This document shows positions 9,360-22,787 of a stretch of 64,000 nucleotides of DNA, piece after piece. Positions within the stretch are counted from its first letter, which is position 1. Every line of letters begins with the position of its first letter. The notes under the pieces are model-generated. The model was not told where the DNA came from and ran no database searches. It was given only the letters and a program-made list of their open reading frames with translations. The stretch spans positions 1-64,000 of the forward strand of contig JAGXHM010000038.1 in NCBI GenBank assembly GCA_024636155.1, read 5' to 3'. A program made the position numbers and the translations under genes. Origin of the DNA: Deltaproteobacteria bacterium. Its GTDB lineage: Bacteria > Desulfobacterota > Desulfuromonadia > Desulfuromonadales > BM103.

Positions 9360-11795
9360 ATGCCGAAGCAGACAGACAAACAAACAAAATCGTTCCTCGC
9401 CATCCTGATCCGCTCCTTTTTTGGTCTGGGTCTACTTGGTTTGTCGCTGGCCGTCATCGTGCCGATCGGCGCCTATCTTTACATGTCCAAGTCACTGCCT
9501 CGCGTCGACACGCTTTCAGATTATCGGCCGCCGATCGTCACCAGGATACTTAGTAATGACGGGGCAATTATAGCTGAGTTTTTTGAAGAACGACGCATTA
9601 TCGTTCCTGTCTCACGCATGCCTAAGCAGTTGATTCAGGCGTTTGTCGCTGCCGAAGATTCAAATTTTTTCAAGCACCAGGGCGTCGACCTCGTCTCGAT
9701 CCTGAGGGCGGCTATAAAAAACATTGAAGCAGGCGGCATTGTCCAGGGCGGCAGCACAATCACCCAACAGGTTGCCAAGAGTCTGCTTTTGACTCCGGAG
9801 CGCAAGTTTAAACGTAAGTTCAAAGAGGCAATTCTCGCCTACCGTATGGAGAAGCGCCTGTCCAAGGAAGAGATCCTCTATCTTTACCTCAACCAGATTT
9901 TTCTCGGCCATGGCGCCTATGGCGTACAGGCCGCCGCCGAGAACTACTTCGACAAGGATGTCGAGAACCTGACCCTCGCCGAATGCAGCATACTCGCCGG
10001 TCTACCGAAAGCCCCCAGCCGCTACTCTCCCTACAGTCACTATGAACGCGCCAAAGATCGACAGGTCTACGTTCTCGGCCGCATGGTCAACGAAGGCTTC
10101 ATCAGTCAGGCAGAAGCCGATCAAGCTAAAACGGAAGAGTTGGAAATTCGACCACGCATCAATCAACACATTGCTGACGCAGCTTATTTCACCGAACAGG
10201 TCCGTCGCTACCTGGAAGACACCTACGGCGAAGAACTGCTTTACCGCGGCGGCCTCGAAGTCCATACCAGCATGAACCTGCAAATGCAGCTGGCTGGCCA
10301 GGCAGCGGTCCAGGCTAATCTGCGTGACCATGACAAGCGCCAGGGCTACCGCTGCCCCCTTACGGTTCTGAGCGTTGACGAAGAGACTGAGTTCCTCAGC
10401 CAACAGGCCAAAGATTTTGCCGAGCAACAACCACAACTTGATGACGTTATCGAAGCCGTAATCAGCGGCGCCGACAAAGAGAATCTTCATCTGCGCATTT
10501 CTGAACAGGAAGGCCGCATCGCGCTGAAAAGTGCCCAGTGGGCCGGCCCCCCACTCCTGGTTAAACGTTCTATCGAAGCGACCGGTAACGCCACCGAAAA
10601 GACCACCCGCCTGCCCCTTGGAGCCAAAGTACAGGCTCGGATTGTTGACATACCCAAAGAGGGGCCGTGGCAGCTGTCCCTTGAGCAAACGCCACAAGCC
10701 CAGGGGGCGTTGCTGGCGATGGATCCGCATAATGGTCAGATCAAGGTGATGGTGGGCGGCTATGATTTCCGCACCAGTCAGTTCAACCGTGTCCTCCAGG
10801 CTCACCGCCTGCCCGGTTCGGCAATGAAGCCACTTATCTACGCTGCCGCCCTCGATAAAGGCTACACCCCGGCCACCATAATTCTCGACACCCCCCTGAT
10901 TTACAAAGAGCGCCTTGAGAGTGGTGAAATAAAAGAGTGGAAACCGAAAAACTACTCCAAGCGCTTCTACGGGCCGGTGCCGTTACGCACCGCGCTAGCT
11001 AAATCGTACAATGTCATTACGATCAAAATTCTCGAAGACATCGGCGTGCGCTATGCCGCCAACTACGCCCACAAACTCGGCATTGAATCGCATCTCGACG
11101 AGGACCTGACGCTCGGCCTCGGCTCGTCCGCGTTAACGCCGATGGAGCTGGCACGCAGCTATTCGGTTCTGGCAAACGGTGGCGTCAAGGTTATGCCGAC
11201 CTATATCAACAGGGTTCTGGATCGTGACGGCAAGATCATCGAGTCGAATGATCCGGCGGATTTCCCCGCAGGACCACAGGCGGGACAGAAGTTGATCGGC
11301 CAATCACGCAGTCGGGTCATCAGTGCAGAGACCGCTTACCTGACTACCAATATCCTGGAAAGCGTGGTCCAAAATGGCACAGGCTGGCGCGCCAGAGCCT
11401 TAAATCGTCCAACTGCGGGCAAGACTGGCACCACCAACGAGCTGAAGGACGCCTGGTTCATCGGCTATGTCCAGCAACTCCTGGCGGTCACCTGGGTCGG
11501 CTATGATCTCGAACGCCCGCTGGGCAGAACGGAAACCGGCTCCCAGGCTGCCGCACCAGCCTGGGTCGCTTTCATGTCGGAGGCTACCAAGGATATGCCG
11601 GTCGAGCACTTTCCGGTGCCTGACAGCATCGAGTTCCGGCCGATCGATCCTCTTACCGGTTTGTTGGCACCCGAGGATAGTCCTGAAATTGTTATCGAGG
11701 CTTTTGCACCCAACACAGCGCCGGTGCGTTATGCGATTGAGGAGAAGACTCCTCAGGCTAGGGATTTTTTCCGGTTGGATATGGATGAACTCTGA
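9360..11795 (+). CDS. mrcA: Penicillin-binding protein 1A
   Basis: EDSNFFKHQGVDLVSILRA, GGSTITQQ (transglycosylase); RLPGSAMKP and AGKTGTT (transpeptidase). Confidence 0.95.
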   Translation: MPKQTDKQTKSFLAILIRSFFGLGLLGLSLAVIVPIGAYLYMSKSLPRVDTLSDYRPPIVTRILSNDGAIIAEFFEERRIIVPVSRMPKQLIQAFVAAEDSNFFKHQGVDLVSILRAAIKNIEAGGIVQGGSTITQQVAKSLLLTPERKFKRKFKEAILAYRMEKRLSKEEILYLYLNQIFLGHGAYGVQAAAENYFDKDVENLTLAECSILAGLPKAPSRYSPYSHYERAKDRQVYVLGRMVNEGFISQAEADQAKTEELEIRPRINQHIADAAYFTEQVRRYLEDTYGEELLYRGGLEVHTSMNLQMQLAGQAAVQANLRDHDKRQGYRCPLTVLSVDEETEFLSQQAKDFAEQQPQLDDVIEAVISGADKENLHLRISEQEGRIALKSAQWAGPPLLVKRSIEATGNATEKTTRLPLGAKVQARIVDIPKEGPWQLSLEQTPQAQGALLAMDPHNGQIKVMVGGYDFRTSQFNRVLQAHRLPGSAMKPLIYAAALDKGYTPATIILDTPLIYKERLESGEIKEWKPKNYSKRFYGPVPLRTALAKSYNVITIKILEDIGVRYAANYAHKLGIESHLDEDLTLGLGSSALTPMELARSYSVLANGGVKVMPTYINRVLDRDGKIIESNDPADFPAGPQAGQKLIGQSRSRVISAETAYLTTNILESVVQNGTGWRARALNRPTAGKTGTTNELKDAWFIGYVQQLLAVTWVGYDLERPLGRTETGSQAAAPAWVAFMSEATKDMPVEHFPVPDSIEFRPIDPLTGLLAPEDSPEIVIEAFAPNTAPVRYAIEEKTPQARDFFRLDMDEL

Positions 11796-11824
11796 TGCTA
11801 TCTTTTGATGACTGTTTGTAAAAA

Positions 11825-11854
11825 GGGTCCGGCGAAAGCCGGATCCTCTTTTTT
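11825..11854 (+). terminator. Intrinsic terminator of the PBP1A gene
   Basis: GGTCCGGC GAAA GCCGGATCC then TCTTTTTT. Confidence 0.85.
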
Positions 11855-11903
11855 GTTACCCTTTTTGCTTTTGACTTTCCCTATGAACTGCAAAACCAGA
11901 ACC

Positions 11904-12410
11904 GCGGGTCGCGTCCCGCAGACGCCATACTCTTTTGATGGCCCAAAAGAGTATGCAGAAAAGGGCCTTGCGCTGCGCTAGGCATTTCTTGCGCCGCGGG
12001 TCGGTGCGTTGAACACTTTTGTGCTATGGGATCGGGGGTGCGTCGTTGTTTGCTTCGACTTACTTGCAGTCGTAGTTGGCGTTGCTCTCTGCTGATTTAG
12101 CGTAGTTTACATTTCAGGAGGCCTGAGAACCTAAGCGAGAAACCTGCACATTAATTCAGGAGTTATTGCTTTGTGGTTCAATGACACTTAATGGCAGAAC
12201 TATTAAAGATTAGAACAGTGCTTGTTAGTAACAAGAATGGGTCCTCAAGGGCCCGTTCTCGTAATGGCTCCGAGACTATTATGTCTGTGCGCACATTGTT
12301 AATGACACCGTTTGCACCGCACATGGAGGTGCCCACCGCAAGGTGAAGGCATTTTTGCTTACTTTTGTTGCCGGACAAAAGTATGGCGTCTGGCGGGACG
12401 AGCCCCGCCG
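11904..12410. repeat. Non-coding segment bounded by imperfect inverted repeats (>=60 bp arms)
   Basis: 11904-11966 GCGGGTCGCGTCCCGCAGACGCCATACTCTTTTG..CAAAAGAGTATGCAGAAAA pairs with the reverse complement of 12349-12408 GCGGGGCTCGTCCCGCCAGACGCCATACTTTTG..CAAAAGTAAGCAAAAATGC. Confidence 0.8.
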
Positions 12411-12478
12411 GTCTTGTTTCTGATGTTGGTTTGGTTAACAGCCACAGAATACCCCCTCTTTAACAACGGGGACAGTTC

Positions 12479-13132
12479 CTACTTCTGACGCCCAACCCCA
12501 ACCTGTGGACAACGATCAACCACCGGACAAGCCGAACACCAGGCAGTCTGAGCCCGGCAGCATTGCCGACCATGAAAAATAAGAACGTGCGCAGCCTGCG
12601 TCCAACGCTCGGCAGGCAATAACTTACAGAGCTGCTTTTCCACTCCTTCTGCTGTGGATGCTGTCGTCCAACCGAGCCGCCCGGCAATCCGACCAACGTG
12701 GGTATCCACAACCATTCCTGGAACATCAAAAGCATTTCCCAAAACCACATTCGCAGTTTTACGACCAACTCCAGGTAAGGCGACCAGAGATGACATCTGT
12801 CGAGGAACTTCACCACTGTGCAAGGTTACCAGTGCTGTCGCACAGCCGATCAGGTTTTTTGCTTTATTCCGGAAAAATCCTGTTGAACGGATCAGATTTT
12901 CAACTTCTGCCACTTCTGCATTCGACATACTTACAGGATCGGGAAAGCGATTAAAAAGCTCTGCCGTCACCATGTTTACTCGAACATCTGTACATTGTGC
13001 AGAGAGAATTGTTGCAGCCAGAAGCTGCCAAGGGTTCTGATGGGTGAGGGCGCAATGAGCATCCTGATAGGTCGCTTCCAGACAATCGAGTGTCGCGAGT
13101 GCGTGGAGAGGTGTAATTCGGAGCGTTTTCAT
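12479..13132 (-). CDS. nth: Endonuclease III
   Basis: HhH LVALPGVGRKTANVVLGNAF, VDTHVGRIAGRLG; C-terminal Cys cluster. Confidence 0.95.
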   Translation of the reverse strand: MKTLRITPLHALATLDCLEATYQDAHCALTHQNPWQLLAATILSAQCTDVRVNMVTAELFNRFPDPVSMSNAEVAEVENLIRSTGFFRNKAKNLIGCATALVTLHSGEVPRQMSSLVALPGVGRKTANVVLGNAFDVPGMVVDTHVGRIAGRLGWTTASTAEGVEKQLCKLLPAERWTQAAHVLIFHGRQCCRAQTAWCSACPVVDRCPQVGVGRQK

Positions 13133-13246
13133 CGTTATGGGGTTGCTACCAGCTTCGCTTTAAATATAGTGATCAACCTTGGTCACAGATTTTTCCACAA
13201 CAGGCCAACTGGACTCATTTGTAAACCCTGGAAGGGCGCTATGTCT

Positions 13247-13386
13247 GTTTCTGATTTGGAATCTAGCACTTTTTGCAAAGTCCAGGAAATCAAGCCTTTG
13301 AGCGGAGGCGTAGTAATTTACGCCGCACAATCAAATGCGCAGATTGACGCCGAGCTTGCGGAAAAGGGCGTTTTCCAAAGAGAAAC
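13247..13386 (+). repeat. Copy B of the ~140 bp dispersed repeat
   Basis: Matches reverse complement of 5193-5333; 54-nt block TTTGAGCGGAGGCGTAGTA(A/C)TTTACGCCGCACAATCAAATGCGCAGATTGACGC differs at one position. Confidence 0.9.
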
Positions 13387-14124
13387 TCAGCCGGGTGCTG
13401 CTTCCATACGACTCGCAGCAAGTGGCCGCAAACGCACTGACCGACGCGTATCCGTAACCTGCACCGTCATCGTCAGCGGCAGATGACTGGACGCCTGGCG
13501 GGCCATGAAGCTGCGATTGATCGAAGCCTCAAGTACGCGCACTTCACCCCTCAAGTAAGCTCGATCACGCCCAAAAACCGGCAGGCGGGAGGGGTAAGTG
13601 CCTCGCCAAAGCGGCCGGCGGGTTCGACGCAGGACTGAAGCTAACTCCAGGTTACCTGCGCCGCAGAAATAGTCGGCAAAATCACCCAGAATCAGCGTCG
13701 GGCAAACCAGAGACGGATGACCAAGCAGTTCCGGGCCAAGCAGCTTCGCAATCTGGAGACTACGAAAACGGGGGAAACTGTCAAGACAGACGTTGAGCAG
13801 ATGCATACGCTTACCACCAAGTTCCACATCGGCGCGCAGACACTGACCACCGAAACCAAGATCGAATTTTTGCACAGCCTTGAGTGGGAAAAAAGAAAGG
13901 TAGGCAAGCGTACCGCCGCCACCCGCATCACGAAACACACTGAGGCCGAGACGTTCTGCCAAATAGGGCAGGATATCGAGATGATGGGCACTACCGAACT
14001 CCTGGATAGCGATGATATCGGGAGCGGTATCTGCGATCACATTCAAGATTCGGTCAGGATTAATCTGACCGTCACTGCCACGGCAATGCTGTATGTTGTA
14101 CGTCATAATGCGAGCGGTGGTCAT
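13387..14124 (-). CDS. Endonuclease/exonuclease/phosphatase family protein
   Basis: IMTYNIQHCRG, PDIIAIQEFG, LILGDFAD, SSHLPLTM motifs. Confidence 0.85.
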   Translation of the reverse strand: MTTARIMTYNIQHCRGSDGQINPDRILNVIADTAPDIIAIQEFGSAHHLDILPYLAERLGLSVFRDAGGGGTLAYLSFFPLKAVQKFDLGFGGQCLRADVELGGKRMHLLNVCLDSFPRFRSLQIAKLLGPELLGHPSLVCPTLILGDFADYFCGAGNLELASVLRRTRRPLWRGTYPSRLPVFGRDRAYLRGEVRVLEASINRSFMARQASSHLPLTMTVQVTDTRRSVRLRPLAASRMEAAPG

Positions 14125-14146
14125 ACCTACCTCGCTACGGTTCGTC

Positions 14147-14180
14147 AAGTCTGGCAGATTTCAGGGAATCTGCCAGACTT
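14147..14180. other. Perfect 14-bp stem hairpin
   Basis: AAGTCTGGCAGATT tcaggg AATCTGCCAGACTT; no clear U-tract on either side. Confidence 0.75.
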
Positions 14181-14218
14181 AACATGAATCAACCACCACA
14201 AAAAGTGTGGCGATCAGT

Positions 14219-14788
14219 TTATTGCTGTGTCGCGCGTTTGACACTACGAATAATAACCGGCTCGACAGGGACATCACTAAACCGGCGATAGGTGTGGGTT
14301 GCGGTGGCACCGATCTTGTCAACCACATCCATACCTTTGACGACCTTGCCGAATACGGCATAGCCATAACCTCTGACCGTGGTATCTCTGTGATCGAGAA
14401 AACCATTATCCTTGAGATTGATGAAGAACTGACTGGTCGCACTGTCAACCTCCCCGGTACGCGCCATGGCAATGGTGCCACGCAGGTTGCGCAGACCGTT
14501 GCTGGCCTCATTCTTGATCTTTCCTCTGGTCTCTTTGGGCACCATCTCTGTGCTGAAATTTCCGCCCTGGATCATGAAATCTTTGATGACCCGATGGAAG
14601 ATCGTGTCGTTATAGTGCAGACCGTCAGTATAGGTCAGGAAGTTGGCAACCGACTGCGGGGCCTTTTCGGTGTTCAGTTCCACTGTAATCTCACCATAAT
14701 TGGTCTCAATAACAACCAGCTCTACAGCAAGAACCGGGGTGCTCATAAACATGGCCACGACAAATAGACTCAATAAAATTCTTTTCAT
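14219..14788 (-). CDS. Cyclophilin-type peptidyl-prolyl isomerase (exported)
   Basis: NFLTYTDGLHYNDTIFHRVIKDFMIQGG; SQFFINL; N-terminal signal peptide. Confidence 0.94.
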   Translation of the reverse strand: MKRILLSLFVVAMFMSTPVLAVELVVIETNYGEITVELNTEKAPQSVANFLTYTDGLHYNDTIFHRVIKDFMIQGGNFSTEMVPKETRGKIKNEASNGLRNLRGTIAMARTGEVDSATSQFFINLKDNGFLDHRDTTVRGYGYAVFGKVVKGMDVVDKIGATATHTYRRFSDVPVEPVIIRSVKRATQQ

Positions 14789-14836
14789 GGTTCTTATCCC
14801 TTTCTTGTCTCTGCAACGACGGGTAAGTAGCAGGCT

Positions 14837-15841
14837 TTATTCCTCCTCAGAGGAAAGTGCCCGATTCATTAAATCGGTGACAGCCTGCTGAGGATCCTTG
14901 TTTTCGTAAAGAATCTGGTACATCTGTTCGGTGATCGGCATGGCGACACCGAGCTTGGTCGCCAACTGATAAGCCGAGAGGGTGGTCTTAACTCCTTCAG
15001 CAACCATACGCATCTGGTTGAGAATTTCATCCAACTTGCGGCCGCGCCCCAGCTCGATACCAACCGAACGGTTTCGGGAAAGGTCTCCGGTGCAGGTCAA
15101 CACCAGGTCGCCCATACCGGCCAAACCGGCAAAAGTCGCTTCCTGAGCCCCCAGCGCTTCACCGAGACGGGCTATTTCAGCCAAGCCGCGCGTAATCAGG
15201 GCGGCGCGTGCATTATGGTTGAAGCCAAGCCCGTCAGCGACACCGGCGGCCAGTGCAATAACGTTCTTCAACGCTCCACCAATTTCAATACCAACAACAT
15301 CCTGGTTGGTGTAAACCCGGAAATACTCCGTACTGAATATCTTCTGCACCTGACAAGCGACAGCTAAGTCATCACTGGCCACAGCGACTGCAGTAGGTTG
15401 CTCTGCGGCGACCTCTCTGGCAAAGGACGGACCGGAGAGAAAAGCACTACGCTGCTTGACGTCTGTGCCAAGCACCTCCTGCAGAACTTCTGACATGGTT
15501 AGCAGCGAATCGTTTTCAATCCCTTTGGCTGCCGAAATCAGCAGACAGTCGTCTGACAAATAAGATTTAAGCCGGTTGAGAACAGGGCGCATGACCTGCG
15601 ACGGTGACACCAACAGCAACGCCTTACGGCCTTGAACAGCATCAGCGAGAACATTGGTATAGGAAAGGTTGGGGGAGAGGGGTATTCCGTCCAGGTAAAG
15701 ATCGTTGATGCGGGTCTCAGTCAGGCGAACGGCCAGATCTTGTTCATAAACCCAGAGAGTAACATCGTAACCTTTTTTTGCTAACAGGTTGGCAAGGGTT
15801 GTTCCCCAACTACCAGCGCCGATGACCCCGATTTTCGTCAT
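14837..15841 (-). CDS. gpsA: Glycerol-3-phosphate dehydrogenase (NAD(P)+)
   Basis: IGVIGAGSWGTTLANLLAKKG; ALKNVIALAAGVADGLG; start at MTKIGVIG. Confidence 0.96.
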   Translation of the reverse strand: MTKIGVIGAGSWGTTLANLLAKKGYDVTLWVYEQDLAVRLTETRINDLYLDGIPLSPNLSYTNVLADAVQGRKALLLVSPSQVMRPVLNRLKSYLSDDCLLISAAKGIENDSLLTMSEVLQEVLGTDVKQRSAFLSGPSFAREVAAEQPTAVAVASDDLAVACQVQKIFSTEYFRVYTNQDVVGIEIGGALKNVIALAAGVADGLGFNHNARAALITRGLAEIARLGEALGAQEATFAGLAGMGDLVLTCTGDLSRNRSVGIELGRGRKLDEILNQMRMVAEGVKTTLSAYQLATKLGVAMPITEQMYQILYENKDPQQAVTDLMNRALSSEEE

Positions 15842-15895
15842 GATAAAACCTCTGCAGGTTGTAAGCAGTCTGTCGGACAAGCAGTGGACTGGCCG

Positions 15896-16780
15896 TTAGA
15901 TGGCTTTCTTCTTCTTTTCGATTCGCTCGCGCACCTGCGCTGTTTTCCGTTCCAGTATATCCTGATTGGGATAAATTCCTGCCAGACCTTCGAGAATTTC
16001 CAACGCATCAAGCAGCTCTTCCTGCTCTTCCAGAACGGTTGCCAGACCGAAACTAGCTTCGAGGGCGTAAGGACTATCTGCCCACCGTTCTATAACCAAC
16101 CGATAAGCACCGGCAGCCTCGGGAAGCTTACCCTCCAGAGCATAGGTCATAGCAATACGATACTGCACTTCGGCAATCAGGCTACTCTGTGGATAATTCT
16201 TAAACAAACTCTCGAACTCAATCCGGGCCTGATCGAAATTATTTAATCGGAAGTAGCAGTCAGCAACCTCGTACTGCAACAGATCGTTTTCCGGGTCAGG
16301 CTGATCGAGGACTTTCTGGTAAACCGCTATCGCCTGGCTGCAGTCGTTGAGGCGGTACTTGTAAAGGACGGCAACCTGTTTTCTGGCAGGCCCGACCTCT
16401 GTGGCGTCAGGAAAATCCCGTTCCAGAAGAAGATAGGTCAACAAGGCATCGGAATAGCGCCCCAGATACAAATCCTGGATCTCAGCCGTCTGCAAAAGCG
16501 ACTGGGGACTTCGTGAAGAATTAGGATATTCATCGTGCAGTTTCTCGAAAAGATCCACTGCCTCGACATATTTCCCTGCTTGTCTAAGTGCCAAACCTCT
16601 CTGAAACGTCTCTTCGAGCCTCGTCTGCAGGTTGGCGTAATGCCAGAAACTTCCGGCGGTAACCAGTAGTACAAAAATCAGACCGAGAAAAACCCAGAGC
16701 CGTTTTTTAGGCGCCTTCCTCTGGCGCTTCAACTCCTCCATCAGGAGTTGTTTCTTCAATTTCTGGATTTCCTTCGTCAT
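15896..16780 (-). CDS. Membrane-anchored tetratricopeptide repeat protein
   Basis: N-terminal TM; repeated [18 protein letters not shown] / [15 protein letters not shown]; 5' end overlaps gyrA. Confidence 0.75.
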   Translation of the reverse strand: MTKEIQKLKKQLLMEELKRQRKAPKKRLWVFLGLIFVLLVTAGSFWHYANLQTRLEETFQRGLALRQAGKYVEAVDLFEKLHDEYPNSSRSPQSLLQTAEIQDLYLGRYSDALLTYLLLERDFPDATEVGPARKQVAVLYKYRLNDCSQAIAVYQKVLDQPDPENDLLQYEVADCYFRLNNFDQARIEFESLFKNYPQSSLIAEVQYRIAMTYALEGKLPEAAGAYRLVIERWADSPYALEASFGLATVLEEQEELLDALEILEGLAGIYPNQDILERKTAQVRERIEKKKKAI

Positions 16781-19211
16781 CTTCCTTCTCTGCCAGTTTG
16801 GCGACCGCGACAATTCGTTCTTCTGCTTCCAACACCATCAGGCGTACGCCCATGGTGTTGCGACCAATAATCGAAAGAGCGCTGACGCGGGTGCGCAGCA
16901 CCTTACCGCGGTCGGTAATAAACATTAGATCAGATTCGTTGTCCACCAGTTTAACATCAACCACCTGGCCGTTACGACCACCGGTCTTTATGGTAATAAT
17001 ACCTTTGCCCCCGCGACTCTGAACACGATACTCGGTGAGACTGGTGCGTTTGCCGTAGCCGGTTTCGGTTACAGACACGAGCGTTGCCGAAGTCGCATCA
17101 GAGACAACTTCCATACCGATGAGTTCATCGCCACCCTCAAGCATCATGCCGCGTACACCCCGAGATGTGCGCCCCATCGGCCTGGCGTCCGATTCGTTAA
17201 AGCGAATCGATTTACCGTTGTGGCTGGCCAACAAGATATCCATAGAGCCATCAGTCAGGCGTGCCGCAATCAGGCTGTCACCCTCATCGATAGTCAGAGC
17301 AATGATACCCCCCTGACGGGGGTGTGAGTAGGCCATCAGATCAGTTTTCTTGACCGTGCCCTTTGCAGTGGCGGTAATAATGAAACGACCCTCACTGAAT
17401 TCCTTGACGGGCAGGATCGTCGTGACACTCTCACCCTCTGCCAGATTCAGCAGGTTGACGACCGCCTTGCCACGCGCCGCACGGCCGCCTTGCGGGATTT
17501 CATGAACCTTAAGCCAATAAACCTTACCTTTACTGGTAAAGATCAGCACATAACTGTGCGTCGACGCAATAAAGAGGTTTTCGACGAAATCTTCCTCTTT
17601 GGGACGCATACCAGTCGCACCTTTACCACCACGTCTTTGCGCACGGTAAAGAGAAACTGCGTTGCGTTTGATGTAACCGGAATGGGAGACGGTGACAACC
17701 ATATCTTCTTCAACAATCATGTCTTCAATGGAGAGATCAGCTGCCACGGCGAGGATCTGGGTGCGGCGCGGGTTGCCGAAACGATCCTTGATATCAACCA
17801 ATTCACCCTTGATGATCTTGAGAATTTCGATCTCACTGGCAAGGATCTCATTGAGTCTTTGGATCAAGTCGAGAAGCTGTTTGTATTCCTCTATAATTTT
17901 GTCACGCTCGAGCCCGGTCAAGCGGTGCAGGCGCATCTCTAGAATCGCCTGAGCCTGTATCTCGCTCAACTCAAAGCGAGCAACCAGTCTTTCCTTCGCT
18001 TCAGCCGGATTGGCGCTGGACTTGATGACCTGGATCACTTCATCAAGGTTGTCCAGAGCGATCTTGAGACCTTCGAGGATGTGGGCCCGGGCCTCGGCTT
18101 TCTTCAGCTCGAACAACGTTCGGCGGGTGACGATCTCTTTACGGTGCTCAATGAAAAGATCAAGCACTTCGCGTAGTGTCAGAATCCGCGGTTGTCCATT
18201 GACAATTGCCAGCATGATGATGCCGAACGAGGAATGCATCGCCGTCATCTTGTAAAGCTGGTTAAGCACCACCTGAGGAATGCTGTCGCGCTTCAGTTCG
18301 ATGACGATCCGCATGCCATCACGGTCCGACTCGTCGCGAAGATCGGAGATTCCTTCTATTTTCTTGTCTCTAACCAGATCAGCGATCTTCTCGATCAGAC
18401 GTGCCTTGTTGACCTGGAAGGGAATCTCGGTGACGATAATACTCTCGCGACCGGTACGGCTGTTCTGCTCAACCATCGCCTTGGCGCGCATAGGAATGAT
18501 GCCGCGACCAGTGCGGTATGCTTGATGAATACTGTCCCGACCCATTATGAAACCAGCGGTTGGAAAGTCTGGACCAGGAATCAGCTCAAGCAAGGCATCG
18601 ACTTCAAGTTTTGGATTGTCGATCACCGCAATCAAGCCATCAATCACCTCGCCCAGGTTGTGCGGCGGGATTTTGGTTGCCATACCAACCGCGATCCCCT
18701 CGGAACCGTTGACCAGCAGATTGGGATACTTACATGGCAACACCAGGGGTTCTTCAAGAGAATCATCGTAGTTTGGGCCGAATTCGACGGTCTCTTTGTC
18801 GAGGTCGTTAAGTAGTTCGTGAGCCAGACGATCCATGCGAATTTCAGTGTAACGCATAGCCGCCGCCGAGTCGCCGTCAACCGAGCCGAAGTTACCTTGA
18901 CCATCGACGAGAGGATGGCGCATGGAGAAATCTTGAGCCATACGAACGATGGTGTCATAAACCTCAGAGTCACCGTGCGGATGGTACTTACCAATCACAT
19001 CACCAACCACGCGAGCCGATTTCTTGTACGGTTTGTTGTAGTCGTTGCTTAGCTCACTCATGGCGAAGAGAACCCGGCGGTGAACTGGCTTGAGACCGTC
19101 TCGCACGTCAGGTAGAGCCCGGCCGACAATTACGCTCATCGCATAATCCATGTAGGATTTGCGCATTTCGTCTTCGATATTGACGCTGACTTTGTTCTGT
19201 TCGGAAAGCAT
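16707..19211 (-). CDS. gyrA: DNA gyrase subunit A
   Basis: [27 protein letters not shown]; GyrA-box QRRGGKG. Confidence 0.98.
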   Translation of the reverse strand: MLSEQNKVSVNIEDEMRKSYMDYAMSVIVGRALPDVRDGLKPVHRRVLFAMSELSNDYNKPYKKSARVVGDVIGKYHPHGDSEVYDTIVRMAQDFSMRHPLVDGQGNFGSVDGDSAAAMRYTEIRMDRLAHELLNDLDKETVEFGPNYDDSLEEPLVLPCKYPNLLVNGSEGIAVGMATKIPPHNLGEVIDGLIAVIDNPKLEVDALLELIPGPDFPTAGFIMGRDSIHQAYRTGRGIIPMRAKAMVEQNSRTGRESIIVTEIPFQVNKARLIEKIADLVRDKKIEGISDLRDESDRDGMRIVIELKRDSIPQVVLNQLYKMTAMHSSFGIIMLAIVNGQPRILTLREVLDLFIEHRKEIVTRRTLFELKKAEARAHILEGLKIALDNLDEVIQVIKSSANPAEAKERLVARFELSEIQAQAILEMRLHRLTGLERDKIIEEYKQLLDLIQRLNEILASEIEILKIIKGELVDIKDRFGNPRRTQILAVAADLSIEDMIVEEDMVVTVSHSGYIKRNAVSLYRAQRRGGKGATGMRPKEEDFVENLFIASTHSYVLIFTSKGKVYWLKVHEIPQGGRAARGKAVVNLLNLAEGESVTTILPVKEFSEGRFIITATAKGTVKKTDLMAYSHPRQGGIIALTIDEGDSLIAARLTDGSMDILLASHNGKSIRFNESDARPMGRTSRGVRGMMLEGGDELIGMEVVSDATSATLVSVTETGYGKRTSLTEYRVQSRGGKGIITIKTGGRNGQVVDVKLVDNESDLMFITDRGKVLRTRVSALSIIGRNTMGVRLMVLEAEERIVAVAKLAEKEDDEGNPEIEETTPDGGVEAPEEGA

Positions 19212-19239
19212 CTAGTATTTTCCTCCGGAAAATCTGGAT

Positions 19240-22732
<3,493 letters not shown>

Positions 22733-22742
22733 ACAACTATCA

Positions 22743-22777
22743 AGAAAAAAGCCCTAAATTTTTAAAGGCTTTTTTTT
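22743..22777 (-). terminator. Terminator-like hairpin between dnaN and recF
   Basis: AAAAAAGCC...GGCTTTTTTT. Confidence 0.5.
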
Positions 22778-22787
22778 AAAATTCTGA

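Noticed and set aside
10002-10805. 267-aa minus-strand ORF opposite the PBP1A gene
   Set aside because: Antisense to a well-supported PBP1A CDS; no family motif.
12178-12816. Short ORFs in the 11.9-12.8 kb region
   Set aside because: Either within the inverted-repeat element or an alternative frame of nth; no start/SD or domain support.
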